A stretch of 64,000 nt of DNA from Portulaca oleracea. Taxonomy: Eukaryota; Streptophyta; Magnoliopsida; Caryophyllales; Portulacaceae. Positions 45,615-57,346 of the stretch are shown one piece after another (position 1 is the stretch's first letter; each line of letters begins with the position of its first letter). The notes beneath the pieces were generated by a model. The model saw only the letters and a program-made list of their open reading frames with translations, was not told the origin of the DNA and ran no database searches. Made by a program: the position numbers and the translations under genes. The stretch spans positions 6,262,001 to 6,326,000 of the forward strand of contig CM055880.1 of the NCBI GenBank assembly GCA_029582165.1, read 5' to 3'.

Positions 45615-46761
45615 TGTTGGGTTTTATGTCCCATAGGATCCTCGGTAGGGTCCAGAACCAGAAAGTAAAGAAGAATCAGCAACCTTTGTGAGATGCGGTT
45701 AGCGGCATCTCAATGCTACCAGCGTCTCGTGCTACGGAGTTGGAGGCTTTAGGCGGTGCTGCTCCCGCAAATAAAAATATGTGTATTACCAACCATTTTT
45801 TTCCAACCAATTTAAAATGGTTGGAAAGATCAACCATTTTAGAAATCATTTCATTTTCCAACTATTTTTCAAAAATTTTAGTGGGAAAAAAGATTGGAAA
45901 TTCCAACCACTTTTGCAAAAAATGGTTGGAAAATTTTTCTACCATCCTTTTTCCTACTATTTGAAAATGGTTGGAAAAATGGTTGGATTACTAACCATTT
46001 TTCCAACCAATTTCAAATAGTAGGAAAAAGGATGGTAGGAAAAATTTCTAACCAATTTTAGAAAAAGTGGTTGGAATTTCCGACCGTTTTTCCAACTAAA
46101 ATTTTTGAAAAATAGTTGGAATATGAAATGGTTACTAAAATGGTTGGTTTTTCCAACCATTTTAAATTGGTTGGAAAAAAATTGGTTGGTAATACACATA
46201 TTTTTAGTAATGTCCCTTCTCTTGGACTCTGCCAGCGCCGAATACAAAAGGCACCCAATGTAAGACCCTTTTTCTCTGCAGCGGAATATGTCTTATGCGT
46301 CATAGATTATTTGTATTTTAACCTAGTTTCTTCTCCTAGCCACCCTATAAATAGGGTTCAATTTTCTCCACTTTATTTCACGGCGACATAGATTCATCGA
46401 GTGACAGAGAGTCAGAGAGGGAGAAAATATTGAGAGAGAGACAGTCTAACCAATATTTTTCCAAGTGTATCCTGAGAGACAGATTCTGAGTTGAGAGTTA
46501 GAGATATTTTTATTGTAATCTCTTATTCTGTTGATCGCATCACACCCTGTGATAGTGATCGAGTTGTACTCCTCATTTCTCATAGTGGATTGTTTTTCTA
46601 ACTGTCGCCGTCCGTGGATTTTCTTCCGGGATCTTCAGTTTCCCACGTAAACCTGGTGTTTGTCTTATCGCTAGCTTATAATTTATCGTTCTTGAATTTT
46701 GTCGTAATTTCCGTCATCTCATTTATTTCGCATCCGCTATAACCTTGCATTTATCCTAACA
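45615..46761 (+). mobile_element. Ty1/copia solo LTR interrupted by a palindromic MITE
   Basis: It begins TGTTGGGTTTTATGTCCCAT and ends TTATCCTAACA. The flanks ACATT (45610-45614) and ACAAT (46762-46766) are a 5-bp duplication with one mismatch. A TATA box (CCTATAAATAGGG near 46347) and the GTCCGTGGATTTTCTTCCGG...CCCACGTAAA segment mark U3/R/U5. Removing the 435-bp insert leaves an LTR of about 710 bp. No internal coding is adjacent, so this is a solo LTR formed by unequal recombination. Confidence 0.85.
45772..46206. mobile_element. Near-perfect palindromic MITE inside the solo LTR
   Basis: TAAAAATATGTGTATTACCA at the left end and its exact complement at the right end bound a 435-bp sequence whose halves pair along their full length, with the centre near 45990. 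Internally AACCATTTT and AAAATGGTTGG units alternate. A TA duplication (as in Tc1/mariner) would fit the ends, but TA is itself self-complementary, so the superfamily is open. All open frames across it, on both strands, derive from the palindrome. Confidence 0.85.
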
Positions 46762-47134
46762 ACAATCGTCAAAATAAAATGATTTCATTAATACTCATTT
46801 TGTTCCATATTAATTGTCATAATTTTGACTTTCATGATCTTCAATTTCTCTTTAATTGATAATTTAATATCTAGAATATGCCTAACAAATGGAATTCATT
46901 CGATTTGGATTTCTTTCGTAATTGTTGGCGTACTCAACGTATTTCAAGCGTTTTATAATTGATAATCAATAATCAATAATACCTATAAAAAAACTTTATG
47001 GCAAAAATTATAATAAATATTAACCTGAAAAGAACCTCAAACAATATTTTTGAGATAATACATGCACGTGTCATCGCTATAGGCTATATTACACTTATTC
47101 ACAAGCCACAATAAGAACATATATATATATATAT
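46762..47134. other. Intergenic with a dispersed repeat
   Basis: 46873-47025 is a diverged copy of 24181-24330 (AATTGTTGGCGTACTCAACG). A (TA)n tract at 47119-47134 borders the next element. Confidence 0.5.
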
Positions 47135-47380
47135 GGGAATAGATAGGGTGAGAAGAGAGATTTTGTGAGAATGTGAGAAGAAAAGATATCAGTCATTGGA
47201 TCAAAGATCAATGGTCATGATAAAAACACCACTTCCCCCCTTTTTTTTTGGTAGTATCACATGACCATTACTCAGCTAAAAAAAAAAGGATTTTGATGCT
47301 CTTAATTGAGTCATCGGGAATTGTCACGCATGGGAAGAGAGGGGCAGTTGTTCTTTGGATTTGAGTTTGCAGTTCCAGTT
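47135..47380. repeat. Left terminal inverted repeat of the 6-kb element
   Basis: It pairs with 52878-53110. Conserved blocks include GTCATTGGATCAAAGATCAA, GTATCACATGACCATTACTC and GTCACGCATGGGAAGAGAGG. Confidence 0.85.
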
Positions 47381-49139
47381 CCTAGGCATATTGTTTCAAA
47401 TGATAGGGAGAAGCTGAGAGGGTTGGGTTTCATCGTAGAGAGATTAAGGTCTAGGGTTTTCCATAATTCTATTGTTAACAGCGAGAAATCAAACGAAGGA
47501 GTGTTATCGTCGAACAATTGTGAGGGTTGGGTTTCCGCGGACGACCACCAACGTCAACAGAAAAGGGGTTCATGGGTTGGGACCGAAAAGTAGTTCAAGC
47601 TGAGTGGGTTGCAGATTAGGGTTTTAATGTCCTTTTGATATGTAACTCTGAATCTTGATTTGGGTTGATTTGGGTTGATGTCTTGTTGGTTGCAATTAGC
47701 GTTTTGGTGATATTGTACCGGGTCGACGGTGAAGAAGCAGTGAAACCAGTACAATCGGTGGTGATTTGTGCGACGACGAACATGGATGTCGACGGGAAGG
47801 ATGCTCATGAAATGGGGCCTAAAATTCAGTCAAGGTTAGTGAATGTTTCCGGTGAAAGGTGGTTCTTTTGTGATAAAATATCTGGAAATTGGAACAAATG
47901 CACCCCCTTAACAATAGGAACTGTTCATCGTGGTTAGGGCTTGATGAGTATTATTGATGTATTGTCCATTGTAGGCTTGGAGATTGTGTGCAACTTTGTT
48001 GGAACATGTCATTTTTTTCAGGGGTTTGGGGCGTGTCCGTTGTGAGGTTTTTTGGATGGTGTGATGTGTATAGTCGGACAATGCTCAAGTTTGCTTGCTA
48101 TGATGTGCATCGTACATGAACGTGACGTTCTTTGTTTTTATGATAGGTACTCTAATGGATATTTGGTTTGTAGTTGTACATTAAGGTAGTTAATGATGTG
48201 CATATGGGATATACTTTAAGGTATGTACATTATGGTAGTTAATGATGTGCATAACAGTTATACATTAAGGCATATGCATTAGCGCATGCACATTAAGATA
48301 GTTCATGATGTGCATTTCGGATAAACGGTACATTTTGGTTATACACACAGAACGTGATGACATTTTGGTCGATGTACCTTGTTTATGTACTTAGTGCCCA
48401 AGTTTGAGTGATGTGATGCGCATCTTATGTGAAAGGGATGTACAGTAAAGAGTATCTATGATGAACATGTGTTTGATGGGTTACATGTACATTTGGGTTA
48501 TGTGATGGTCTGCATTTGTGATATACATAATGTTCATTCTATAATCGTTATGCAAGTGTTTTGTGATGTCAATTGCGTGGCTATGTTCAAATGAGCATAA
48601 TAAAATGTAATGTCCGGTAGAGTAGACCATAATGAACATTTCATTGCATAAAGATGTCCATTTGATTATACACTAAAATAAGTTCTTTTCCTTTTGACAA
48701 TAAAGTGGAGAGTTTCAAATACCAAATGTTGAGCCAGACGCTACTGATGTCGTGCTGGCTGTCATTAAAGACATTGCAACTGGGAATGGGTATAATGTGC
48801 TTTGAGAGTTCAAGGCAAGTTTTAAACTTGTTGAATTGGGATAGAGTAGAGAGTTTAAGGGTCCATTTGGTTTGAACATGATGTCATTTTGAATTTAATA
48901 CGTTATCTATTTGGTTTACACATGATGTTCACTTTATTTCAACATGATGTCCATTTGACGTAAACATGATGTCCGTTTGGTGTAAACATGATGTCCGTTT
49001 GGTTTAATATTGATCACCATTTTGGTTGGAACTTGAAGTGCATTTGGTTTAATACTTATGTGCATCTTGGGTCTTTGTTTTGTCTTTTTGTTTTCATTCT
49101 ATATATAAAAATCGTATAATGGGTTTATGGGTTGGTCAT

Positions 49140-49740
49140 GCAGGGGTGGAGGTCAGGGCATAGATGGTGATCAAAGTGTTTTGGATGTGATCACTTCAAT
49201 CGTGGAGGAGATGTCAAACATTGGGAACGAGCCAAGGCAATAGTGTAGTCCTGCTCCATCACAGCTCATAAGAGATGTTGTTGGGTCAGAGGAGGTCACT
49301 GTGTTGGAGTTGCCATATATTCAAGGAACTAGTCTTGTGATGAACATTACTTGTCGTTGGTACGAGCTTTGTTCAACGGACATTCTGTATGAGTTAGTGT
49401 GCACTAGTGACATGAACATTGCGGTTAATTGATATGAGCCATATGCATTAGTTGTGTGAACATATGCATTAGTCATGTTAATTGATATGATGTAATACTG
49501 GAATGGTCATTATGACTTAGTGTGATGAGCTTACTGAAAAATGTAAATGGACATCAACTTGCCATCAGTAATGATTAATGTTCAATGTATGTATAATACA
49601 CAGGAAATGTTGTGCAATCCGGATGAGTACGCAAAGATGTCTGCTGAGCAAAGGCTATATGCATTATGCTCATGTATGAAGATTAAGGTTGACCAATGTA
49701 GTGGATGGATTGACATAAACAAAGTTGATTTGGTAATTTA
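49140..49740 (+). pseudogene. Coding-like remnant inside the 6-kb element, unrecognised
   Basis: Two stretches read like protein: one from 49142 (GIDGDQSVLDVITSIVEEMS), broken by a stop, and one ending at 49743 with PDEYAKMSAEQRLYALCSCM. They lie on the opposite strand from the FAR1-like remnant. I do not recognise the family; they may be part of the transposon's own gene or a captured one. Confidence 0.3.
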
Positions 49741-50474
49741 CTAAATGATGTCTTAAAATTAGATTATTTAAGGGAATGAAACATGAATACCAAAATGGAT
49801 GATCATCAAGGTTCGTATATAGGAACACCAAATGGACTCCGCTAAACATTGTATTTATTCCAAATGGACATCCATTGAACATTGTATGGTCATCAGGTTG
49901 TGTATATATGGACATAATGTCAAGCCAAGATGAACATTGAACAATTACCAAAAATATCATGACTTGATGCTAATACAACAACTAATGATCCCCCATCGGA
50001 TCATAGACTGTTCATTGATCATATAGACATCCACTGAACATTGTATGATTATATGGACAATTATCAAAAATACCAAAATGGATGATCAACAAGGTTCGTT
50101 TATATGGACATCATGTCCAATCAAGAAGAACATAGAACAAACAACACTGGATGATCATGAAGTTGATTTTATATGAACATATTGTGAAGCCAAGACGAAC
50201 ATTGAACCTTTCACTAATTATAGGGGAATGAAGCATGAATACCCAAATGGATGATCATCAAATGTTTGTATATATGGACATCGTTTCAATCAACAAGAGC
50301 ATTGAACAAAAACAACAAACACAATGCTCACCACTTGATACTCCAGCAAAAACAACGGAAGCAGTATGTAACACATCATAACATAACAAAATGAGTCCAC
50401 TGAATACCAAGACCAGTAGAAAACCCCATAAAAAAAAAAGAGCAAACACCAACACTCCAACAAAAATCAAGAAT

Positions 50475-50790
50475 ACCGCTCTAAGCAGTTCCTACTATCA
50501 TGTGTTGTGACTTGATCACAGATCTTACACCTCCGTGCACTTGCTTTCTTCTCAACAACAACCTCTATTGGGGTTTTCGTTCGTCTTGCCTACCCTTTGT
50601 ATCTGATGTAGGAGGAGGGTGAATTGTAGCCACTGTAGGAACCGGGCACCAAAATATGTCTCAAATCTGAAGACACGTTGGATAATGGCTGACGAATACT
50701 CAAACTCTCAAGCTTCTCGGCTTTCGAATGGTCAACAACCAATCCAAGTCTAGCCTCATCACCATCATCCAGGTCCACACATGCATAAAA
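50475..50790 (-). pseudogene. FAR1/MULE-type protein C-terminal remnant
   Basis: The minus-strand frame reads DLDDGDEARLGLVVDHSKAE, then HILVPGSYSGYNSPSSYIRY, a TAG stop at 50592-50590, and continues in the same frame as ARRTKTPIEVVVEKKASARR and CKICDQVTTHDSRNC. The last is a CX2CX5HX4C zinc finger with the HDSRNC signature common at the C-terminus of plant FAR1-related and Mutator-like transposase proteins. The catalytic MULE domain and SWIM finger upstream are not recognisable. With the internal stop it is a dead remnant, but it ties the element to Mutator-like transposons. Confidence 0.55.
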
Positions 50791-52877
50791 AGATTGCCAA
50801 CTCTGATTTGGGCATCGAGTTCAAAATGGGTGCCATCATAAAATCAAATTGACATCAAGTTCAAACCAAGAAGGATATCATGTTGAAACCAAATGGACAT
50901 CATGTGTCAACAATATGGATACCATGTCTTATACTATTGTTCAAGCACGATGAACACTAAGTTGAAATGAAATCGTCATCTTGTGAAATTGAAAATGGAC
51001 ATCAAGTTTACACCATATGGACATCATGTTTTCACCAAATGTACATCAAGTTCAAAACACATTCTTCATTTAAAATAGATTTCGATTCCAACATAAAGGA
51101 CATCGTGCACAAACAAATGGAAACAATTTGAATATCATATTCACATCAAAACGACATCTAACTCAATCATCATATCATATTCAAGATGAACACTATGTAT
51201 AAACCAAACATACATTAAAGTAAAGCCCAAACGAACATCACATATACCCCAAACAGACATCAAGCTCATACAAGATATGCACCAATTCCAACAAAATGGT
51301 CATTGATTTCAAATAAAATGAACATTCTTATTTTGTCAAATAGACATTCAAACAACTTGATATCATATGTACATTGTTTCACAAAAACCTGAGAATACAT
51401 CGTTAATGTTCAAACCAACAAGATATAAAACCCAATCATCATGTCATATTCAAGATGAACAGTACATACGCATGGGCATGGTGCTCACACAGGATGAACG
51501 TTAAGTGTAAACCAAAATGACATAGCGTTTAACCTAATGCACATGGTGCCTACACAAGATGGACTTCACGTTATATCAAAATGGACATCACATCTCCACG
51601 GAAAGAACATCAAACCTTCATCAATAGGGCATCCCCCACTACCCAAATGGACATCAAGTCTTTATCAAAGGGACATCGTTATGGAAGTAATACAGTACAC
51701 TCATGTGCGAATCCAACAACAACCAATTCAAATCAAATGAACATGATATTCATCACTAAAAACAACTGCACATGGTGCAAATTAATTACCCCCTGATTTC
51801 CAATAATCGATGTTCAATCAGAATGGGTCTTTGCAACAATGAATCAAACAAATTATTGCAACAATTTAGCACTCACCTTGGTCTACAATTTCGTTCCCAA
51901 CCATGAGCGCCTTCCCCATCGAGATTCATGGTCGTCCTCCCCTGAATTGTTCGACGCCCAACCCATGAGTGTCTTCCCCGTCGACATGAACATTACATAT
52001 ATCACAAATGCATGCCATCAAATAACCCAATGTACATGTCAACCAACAAGCACATGTTCATTACACATAGTTTTTACTTGTCATCACTTTCACATACGAT
52101 GCATATTACATCACTAAAACTTGTGCATTAAGTACATATACAAAGTACATCAACTGAAATATCATCATGTTCTACGTGTATAACCAAATGTACGTTATGT
52201 CTATCTGACATGCACATCATGAACTACATTAATGTGCATGCCTTAATAAATAACCGATATGCACATCATTAACTATCCTAATGTATGTGCCTTAACATAT
52301 ATCAAATATGTACGTCATTACCTACCATAATGTACACTGACCAAACAAATGTTCATCATACAATCCGCACTACCCAAACATAAAAAAGGATATGAGCATC
52401 ACGTTCATGTACGATGCACATCACACAATCAAACTTGGTCATTATCTGCATATAAGCATCACACCATCCAAAGTCTCATCATGCCCTGACGACAATAAAC
52501 AGTTCCTACTAATGAAAAACTATCAATTATCAGTTAGGGGGTTCAATTTGTTCGAATTTCCATTGATTTTGTCATAAATGAACAACCTTTTACCGGAAAT
52601 CTTCACTTACCTTGGCTGAAGTTCCGACCCTGTTTCATGGACATCCCTTCCGTCGACTTCCATGTTTGTCGCCGAAGAATTCACTGTCGATAGCACCGGT
52701 TCCACTGCTTCCTCACCGTCCGGAACCCTAACCTCTCTCAAAATGTCGAACCCTAACTGTTTTCGCTTGTCTCCCTTTGTTTCTACCTACGTTTCTCCCT
52801 TCGTTTCTCAGCCAGTGACACTCTGTCTTCTAACCCTTTCTCTACTGAATTAAGCAATCAACTTTGAAAACTGATAG

Positions 52878-53109
52878 TTCAAATCCGAAGAACAATTGCC
52901 CCTCTCTTCCCATGCGTGACAATTCCCAATGACTCAATTAAGAGCATCAAAATCTTTTTTTTTTTTTTGAAGCTGAGTAATGGTCACGTGATACCACCAA
53001 AAAAAAGGGGAAGTGGCGTTTTTGTTATGACCATTGATTTTTGATCCAATGGCTAATATCTTTTCTTCTCACATTCTCATAAAATCTCTCTTCTCACCCT
53101 ATCTATTCC

Positions 53110-53110
<1 letters not shown>
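52878..53110. repeat. Right terminal inverted repeat of the 6-kb element
   Basis: Complement of 47135-47380, about 90 percent alike by eye. It abuts a (TA)n tract at 53113-53149. Confidence 0.85.
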
Positions 53111-53158
<48 letters not shown>

Positions 53159-55365
53159 CCAATGAAATCGTGTTTATATTACTTAGAAAGTTGTAAGATG
53201 TTTGCAATAATCATAAGATCCAATTAGCTACTTGCTTGTGATTAGTCCTACGACACATTCTTTTTTATGGAGATTTATGGGCTCAATGATACTATTTAAA
53301 ATAGCACTTCAAGAGTCCTTAGCCTTAGAGAATATTATTTTTAAAAAAAAAATATGAAATAGACGTACGATATTTTAGGGATAAGAAAGTAAGAGTAGTT
53401 ACACAAGGCCATTATATAAGTATCCTAAAAAAAATTTTAAAAAAAGGGCTTCTTTTTTGTGAGCTAGGAAAAGTATCACGAAGTAAAGAAAGAAGGCTAT
53501 GAATCGAAGAATGCACATATAAAAGCATATATGTCACGGGTGGCAATTAATTATGAACGACAACAATAATAACAATTATCAAAAGGTGTCCCTCCCTTGT
53601 GAGGGTTAGGCCCTGTTTTTGGATGAGTTATTTTTAAATTAGGATAGTTTAATTAGGATAAATTCAAATGTTTTTTTGGAAAATTGTGTTTTTAAAGTGG
53701 ATTTTTTTTAGAAATTGTGTTATGTTAAAATAAGTTAGGATAAATTAGGATAGTTAAATTTAACCTGACAAAAGAATATGGTCTTAAGAGGATTTAGTTA
53801 TAAATAGTTTTACATTAACAAATATTATTAATTATGGTAGTGATAGTTTTAGAAGACTCATAAAATAATTTGAAGAATATATTTTGAGTAAAAAAATTAT
53901 AAATAAATAAATAAGAACATGTCAATTTCAATCGACTCAGTGCTACTAAAAGAGTGACAAATAATGAGAATGAGGGGGAAAAAGAACAAAGAAGGTGTAC
54001 AAGAATCAATTCAACCGCAAAAACTATGTTGCCCCGGTGCAACATAATTTTATAAACTGACATGCTTCCTTAGGTGAATGTTTACGAAGCTTGAAAAGTG
54101 AATATTATCAATGCTCCTCTAATTACATCAATTACTTGGATATTGCGTACATAAACCAACTAAACTAAAAATACAAGCTTGTTTTATCAACTTTATCTTA
54201 TCATCAATAGGTAAATAAGAGGGAATTAGCCTATTAGGAGTCCTTGGTTGGGTGGGTGGGAGGCTTGGTGGGTCAACAAGAGATACATGCGTTTTGTGTT
54301 TAATGAAAATGATGATGATGGGGGCTTTTAATTTGTTTGGGTACCAACCCGACTACTTGTACTCATTTTGTGACACTCAACATAAAAGGTGTTGTCCCCG
54401 TTGAAGGCTTGCTAGCTACTGCTCGCTCCTTTTTTTCCCCCTCTCTCATTTACCTTTTTTTGATATCAATATATAATTACTAATTTTTCATATAAAAATT
54501 TTTATAGGAAAAATGTAATATTATACTTTTTAATAGTATTTTTATTATCTGGCTCAAAAAAAAATAGTATTTTTATTACAAATTTAATGAAATTAATTTT
54601 GTATAATGAATTATTAATATAAATTAAGATATTAATGATCAAAATTTTTTACACAATTTTCTAAGTGACGCATAAATAAAAACGGATGGAGTAACTTGTT
54701 TTGTGTACAAGTGTGATTTATTTATGTCTCCCTTGGGTGTCTTAAATTTTTAAAGAAATTCATCCCCATTTATTATAAAATTCATCAAAAAAAATTATTG
54801 ATATTATTGCATAATTCATCGATATTTTAAAATTTATCAATTTGTTACAAAAATTCATTACATAAAAAACTGGCCTATTTTAATCAAGGAGATGATAGTC
54901 AAGTACGTTACCGATCATCTCATCTTTCAACATGTGAGATTTGTGAAGTTAATGGATCATATTGTCGCAAACAGTTTAATAGTTTCCCTCCCTAATTTTC
55001 CATCAAAAATGATCTTTCCATTTCCATATCCTAGTTTTCCTTTTTTTTAATTTCTTTTTATTTCCAACCCCTGTGAGAACCTGCAAGTGATGGAAACTGA
55101 CTGCCAGCTTCCATCTTCTCTGTTTGTGTTCCGGTGAGTTTTGGTGCTGTCTGTTCACCTTCTTTCTTCTTAGTTCTTACTCCCCTGCCTAATCAAACCC
55201 CCTCTCACCAAATCATTATTTTAATTAAACCAACTTACACTAATATTTTAAACTCCCCAACGTCACACATACCTACACTAAATTAAATAATTAATCTCCA
55301 ATTAATCCACCTCTCGCCCTAATTTACTTTCTACCCTTGTATCTAGCTAACTAGCTCCTCTCCCT
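53111..55365. other. AT-rich intergenic, no gene seen
   Basis: It starts with a (TA)n/(CA)n tract. At 53605-53770 repeated TTAGGATAGTTTAATTAGG-like units suggest a small old MITE. A Stowaway-like end GGATGGAGTAAC lies at 54684. CT-rich sequence from 55130 onward is likely promoter-proximal to the MIZ1-like gene. Confidence 0.5.
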
Positions 55366-55374
55366 TTATAAATT
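55366..55374 (+). promoter_or_regulatory. TATA box of the MIZ1-like gene
   Basis: TTTATAAAT lies 74-82 bp upstream of the ATG at 55448, after a CT-rich stretch and before a CA-rich leader (CACACTCACAAAGGCAC), a normal plant core promoter layout. Confidence 0.5.
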
Positions 55375-55447
55375 TAACCCTCTTTTACACTCTCCCTCAC
55401 ACTCACAAAGGCACAAACTAACAAAATCACTCCAAAGTAAATCATTG

Positions 55448-56308
55448 ATGATGAAGTCAATCATGGGTGGTAGAAGCCCTCATGACTCCTCCTCCTCTTC
55501 TTTCTCCTTCTCCAAACGCTACTTCAACTGCACCACAACCAACCACGACAACAACAACAACGACAACAACAACAATGATATCCCGTCGTCGGAATATTCT
55601 TCCCCATACAATCCTATTTCTGATCAACCGGACAATATGGACCGTCGGATCAACATGATCTCTTGCATTTTCCCCAAACTCGCTTCCCTCTTCAACTCCC
55701 CACCACCAAGTGTATGTCCTCCTCTGGGGAACAAGGTGGTGGGGACGCTGTTCGGGCACCGGCGGGGCCACGTCCACGTGTCATTCCAGGACACTGCCAC
55801 GTCAGCCCCGGCGTTCCTCATCGAGCTGTTGACCCCGACGAGCGTCCTGGTGAAGGAGATGGCCTCGGGGCTCGTCAAGGTCGCCCTCGAGTGCGACAAG
55901 GTCACGTGCCACTGGGACGAAAACAACAACAACAACAGCCACAACAATGACAACAAGAACAACAACAAGAAGAAAAACAAGAAGAGTAAGAAGAAGAAGA
56001 AGCTTCTGGAAGAGCCGCTGTGGAGGGCGTACTGCAACGGAAAGAAGTGCGGGTACGCGATGAGGAGGGAGTGTGGGGCCCCCGAGTGGCAGGTGCTACG
56101 ATCCGTGGGGCCCATATCGATGGGGGCCGGGGTGCTCCCGGGATACGGGCCCCCGGAGGTGGCGGAGGTGGCGGAGGAGGGGGAGGTGATGTATATGAGG
56201 GCGAGGTTTGAGAGGGTGGTGGGGTCCAAGGATTGCGAGGCTTTCTATATGATCAGCCCTGATGGTAGTGCAGGTCCTGAGCTAAGTGTTTACTTGCTTC
56301 GAGTTTGA
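55448..56308 (+). CDS. MIZU-KUSSEI1-like protein (DUF617), single exon
   Basis: The product is 286 aa, starting MMKSIMGGRSPHD. Proteins of this plant-specific family include MIZ1, an ER-associated protein needed for root hydrotropism; the biochemical activity of the family is not established. The domain runs from about residue 97 (VVGTLFGHRRGHVHVSFQ) to the C-terminus, with the family landmarks FLIELLTPTSVLVKEMASGL, EEPLWRAYCNGKKCGYAMRR, GPISMGAGVLPG, and the end SPDGSAGPELSVYLLR. There is no intron, as usual for the family. Odd points are an Asn/Asp run at 34-44 and an Asn- then Lys-rich insert of about 28 residues (157-185) in the middle of the domain, coded by AAC/AAG repeats. The 3' half is GC-rich against AT-rich flanks. 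Several paralogues exist in plants, so I do not assign orthology to MIZ1 itself. Confidence 0.9.
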   Translation: MMKSIMGGRSPHDSSSSSFSFSKRYFNCTTTNHDNNNNDNNNNDIPSSEYSSPYNPISDQPDNMDRRINMISCIFPKLASLFNSPPPSVCPPLGNKVVGTLFGHRRGHVHVSFQDTATSAPAFLIELLTPTSVLVKEMASGLVKVALECDKVTCHWDENNNNNSHNNDNKNNNKKKNKKSKKKKKLLEEPLWRAYCNGKKCGYAMRRECGAPEWQVLRSVGPISMGAGVLPGYGPPEVAEVAEEGEVMYMRARFERVVGSKDCEAFYMISPDGSAGPELSVYLLRV

Positions 56309-56446
56309 TATGATTTACTTAATACTAATATATGTATAATTAGTATCATTATATTTCTGGGTTTTGATCCATCAACATATGAAATAAGATTCATCGAGAT
56401 TAATTAATATTGGTGAGTAAGAGTGTTATATTTTCTGCTAATCTGG
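56309..56446. other. 3' flank of the MIZ1-like gene
   Basis: Probable 3' untranslated sequence; nothing else is seen. Confidence 0.4.
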
Positions 56447-56662
56447 CATTTGGTTGAGAAACTTTCCTAAGAAAGTTGGTTAATTTTTCCAAATTGATAA
56501 ACTTTTCTGTGTTTGGTTCTCCATAACATATAGAAAAGTTTTAATGTGGGATCCATTATTTCTCTCACAATCTTGGTAAAAGGTTTCCCAACGGGGCTAG
56601 GAAAAATCTTTACCGGAAAATTTTTTCCTAGGAAAGTCTTTTACGAGAAACTATCAAACACA
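56447..56662. repeat. Tourist-like MITE (family B relative)
   Basis: CATTTGGTTGAGAAACTTTC at the left and GAGAAACTATCAAACAC at the right, with GGGATCCATTATTTCTCTCA and GGAAAATTTTTTCCTAGG inside, match the interrupted copy at 2165-2850 in inverted orientation. Confidence 0.5.
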
Positions 56663-57000
56663 ATACAAGTGTTATATTCATGGATGTTTGGATTTCGGAG
56701 TTTTTGTTAGGAGGGTTTATTTCTATCGTTTTGTTTAATTGTTGTTACAAAGCTAGGGGATTTGATACTTCAATATTTTTTTAGTATTTTGTGTATGTAT
56801 AATGTAATAGGCTTGTTGGTTCGTTATATTGTTCAAAAATTGTGTTAGTTTTTTTAGTTCGGATCAATTGGTTATAATGTATTAAACAACTTGAGAACAA
56901 CAAAGCAAAAAAATGAACACAAAATGGCGAAGCAGCAAATTTTGAAATGCAAAAAGTTGGATATTTAATTTGTTCCTTTAATTTCATCATACTTTATTGT
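56663..57000. other. AT-rich intergenic, nothing recognised
   Basis: No supported feature. Confidence 0.5.
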
Positions 57001-57346
57001 AAGGTTAAAACTGATATTAAAGTTATAATACATTTCTCTTATTCATGTCAGAACTAATCAGACCCTGAATTACTAGGGTCTAAGTAGTTCTGGCATGAAT
57101 AAGATATGTGTATTACAATTTTAATATTAGTTTTAACCTTAGTCTTGAAGTTTGACGCTAATCGGCGCGGGGATAAATTCAAACATGGGAAGAAAAAGAA
57201 AAACAGTACACGGACCTTTTTTTCAATCTACAAACTGCCTTTTTTTTATTCAACCCATAAATTTAGGGTCCCAAAAATAAATAATGAAAACCAAGAGTCC
57301 AAAAAATAAATACCACTATACTTCGGGGTCTAAAATGGAAATAACC
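57001..57346. repeat. Foldback element, family A copy 3 (left part missing)
   Basis: It starts at the hairpin centre (AAGGTTAAAACTGATATT) and runs through the loop and right arm to CTAAAATGGAAATAACCC. The outer left arm is absent, so it is a truncated copy. Confidence 0.7.

Larger units (their letters stand above)
48000..52520. repeat. Degenerate short-unit repeats filling the 6-kb element
   Basis: In the left half, units such as AACATGATGTCCATTTGG and GATGTGCATTT recur every 20-40 bp on the plus strand. In the right half the complements (ACATCATGTCCA, CAAATGGACATCAAG) dominate. The switch of strand lies near 49.7-49.8 kb, so the repeats continue the fold-back symmetry. No intact reading frame crosses this part. 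Confidence 0.7.
47135..53110. mobile_element. 6-kb foldback DNA transposon, MULE-like, with FAR1-like remnant
   Basis: The left end GGGAATAGATAGGGTGAGAA and the right end TTCTCACCCTATCTATTCCC are exact inverted repeats. The pairing continues inward for at least 240 bp with few mismatches, and then in diverged form up to about 0.8 kb (GGTGAAGAAGCAGTGAAACC on the left matches the complement near 52690). Both ends abut (TA)n tracts, so a target duplication cannot be read. The interior is packed with degenerate ATGTNCATTT units, and a FAR1/MULE-type zinc finger remnant lies at 50475-50790. Long terminal inverted repeats plus the FAR1-like relic support a Mutator-like element; transposase catalytic regions are not visible, so it is non-autonomous. 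Confidence 0.7.

Noticed and set aside
45676..46391. Five overlapping open frames near 46 kb on both strands
   Set aside because: All derive from the palindromic MITE and the flanking LTR; the similar peptides on both strands come from the inverted repeat.
47306..47937. Open frames of 84-95 codons in the left end of the 6-kb element
   Set aside because: They lie in the diverged terminal inverted repeat; the mirrored copy at 52.5-52.9 kb does not keep the same frames, so coding is unlikely.
55457..56229. Minus-strand and other-frame open frames of 106-201 codons over the MIZ1-like gene
   Set aside because: They are shadows of the GC-rich coding strand; the plus-strand frame carries the DUF617 motifs.
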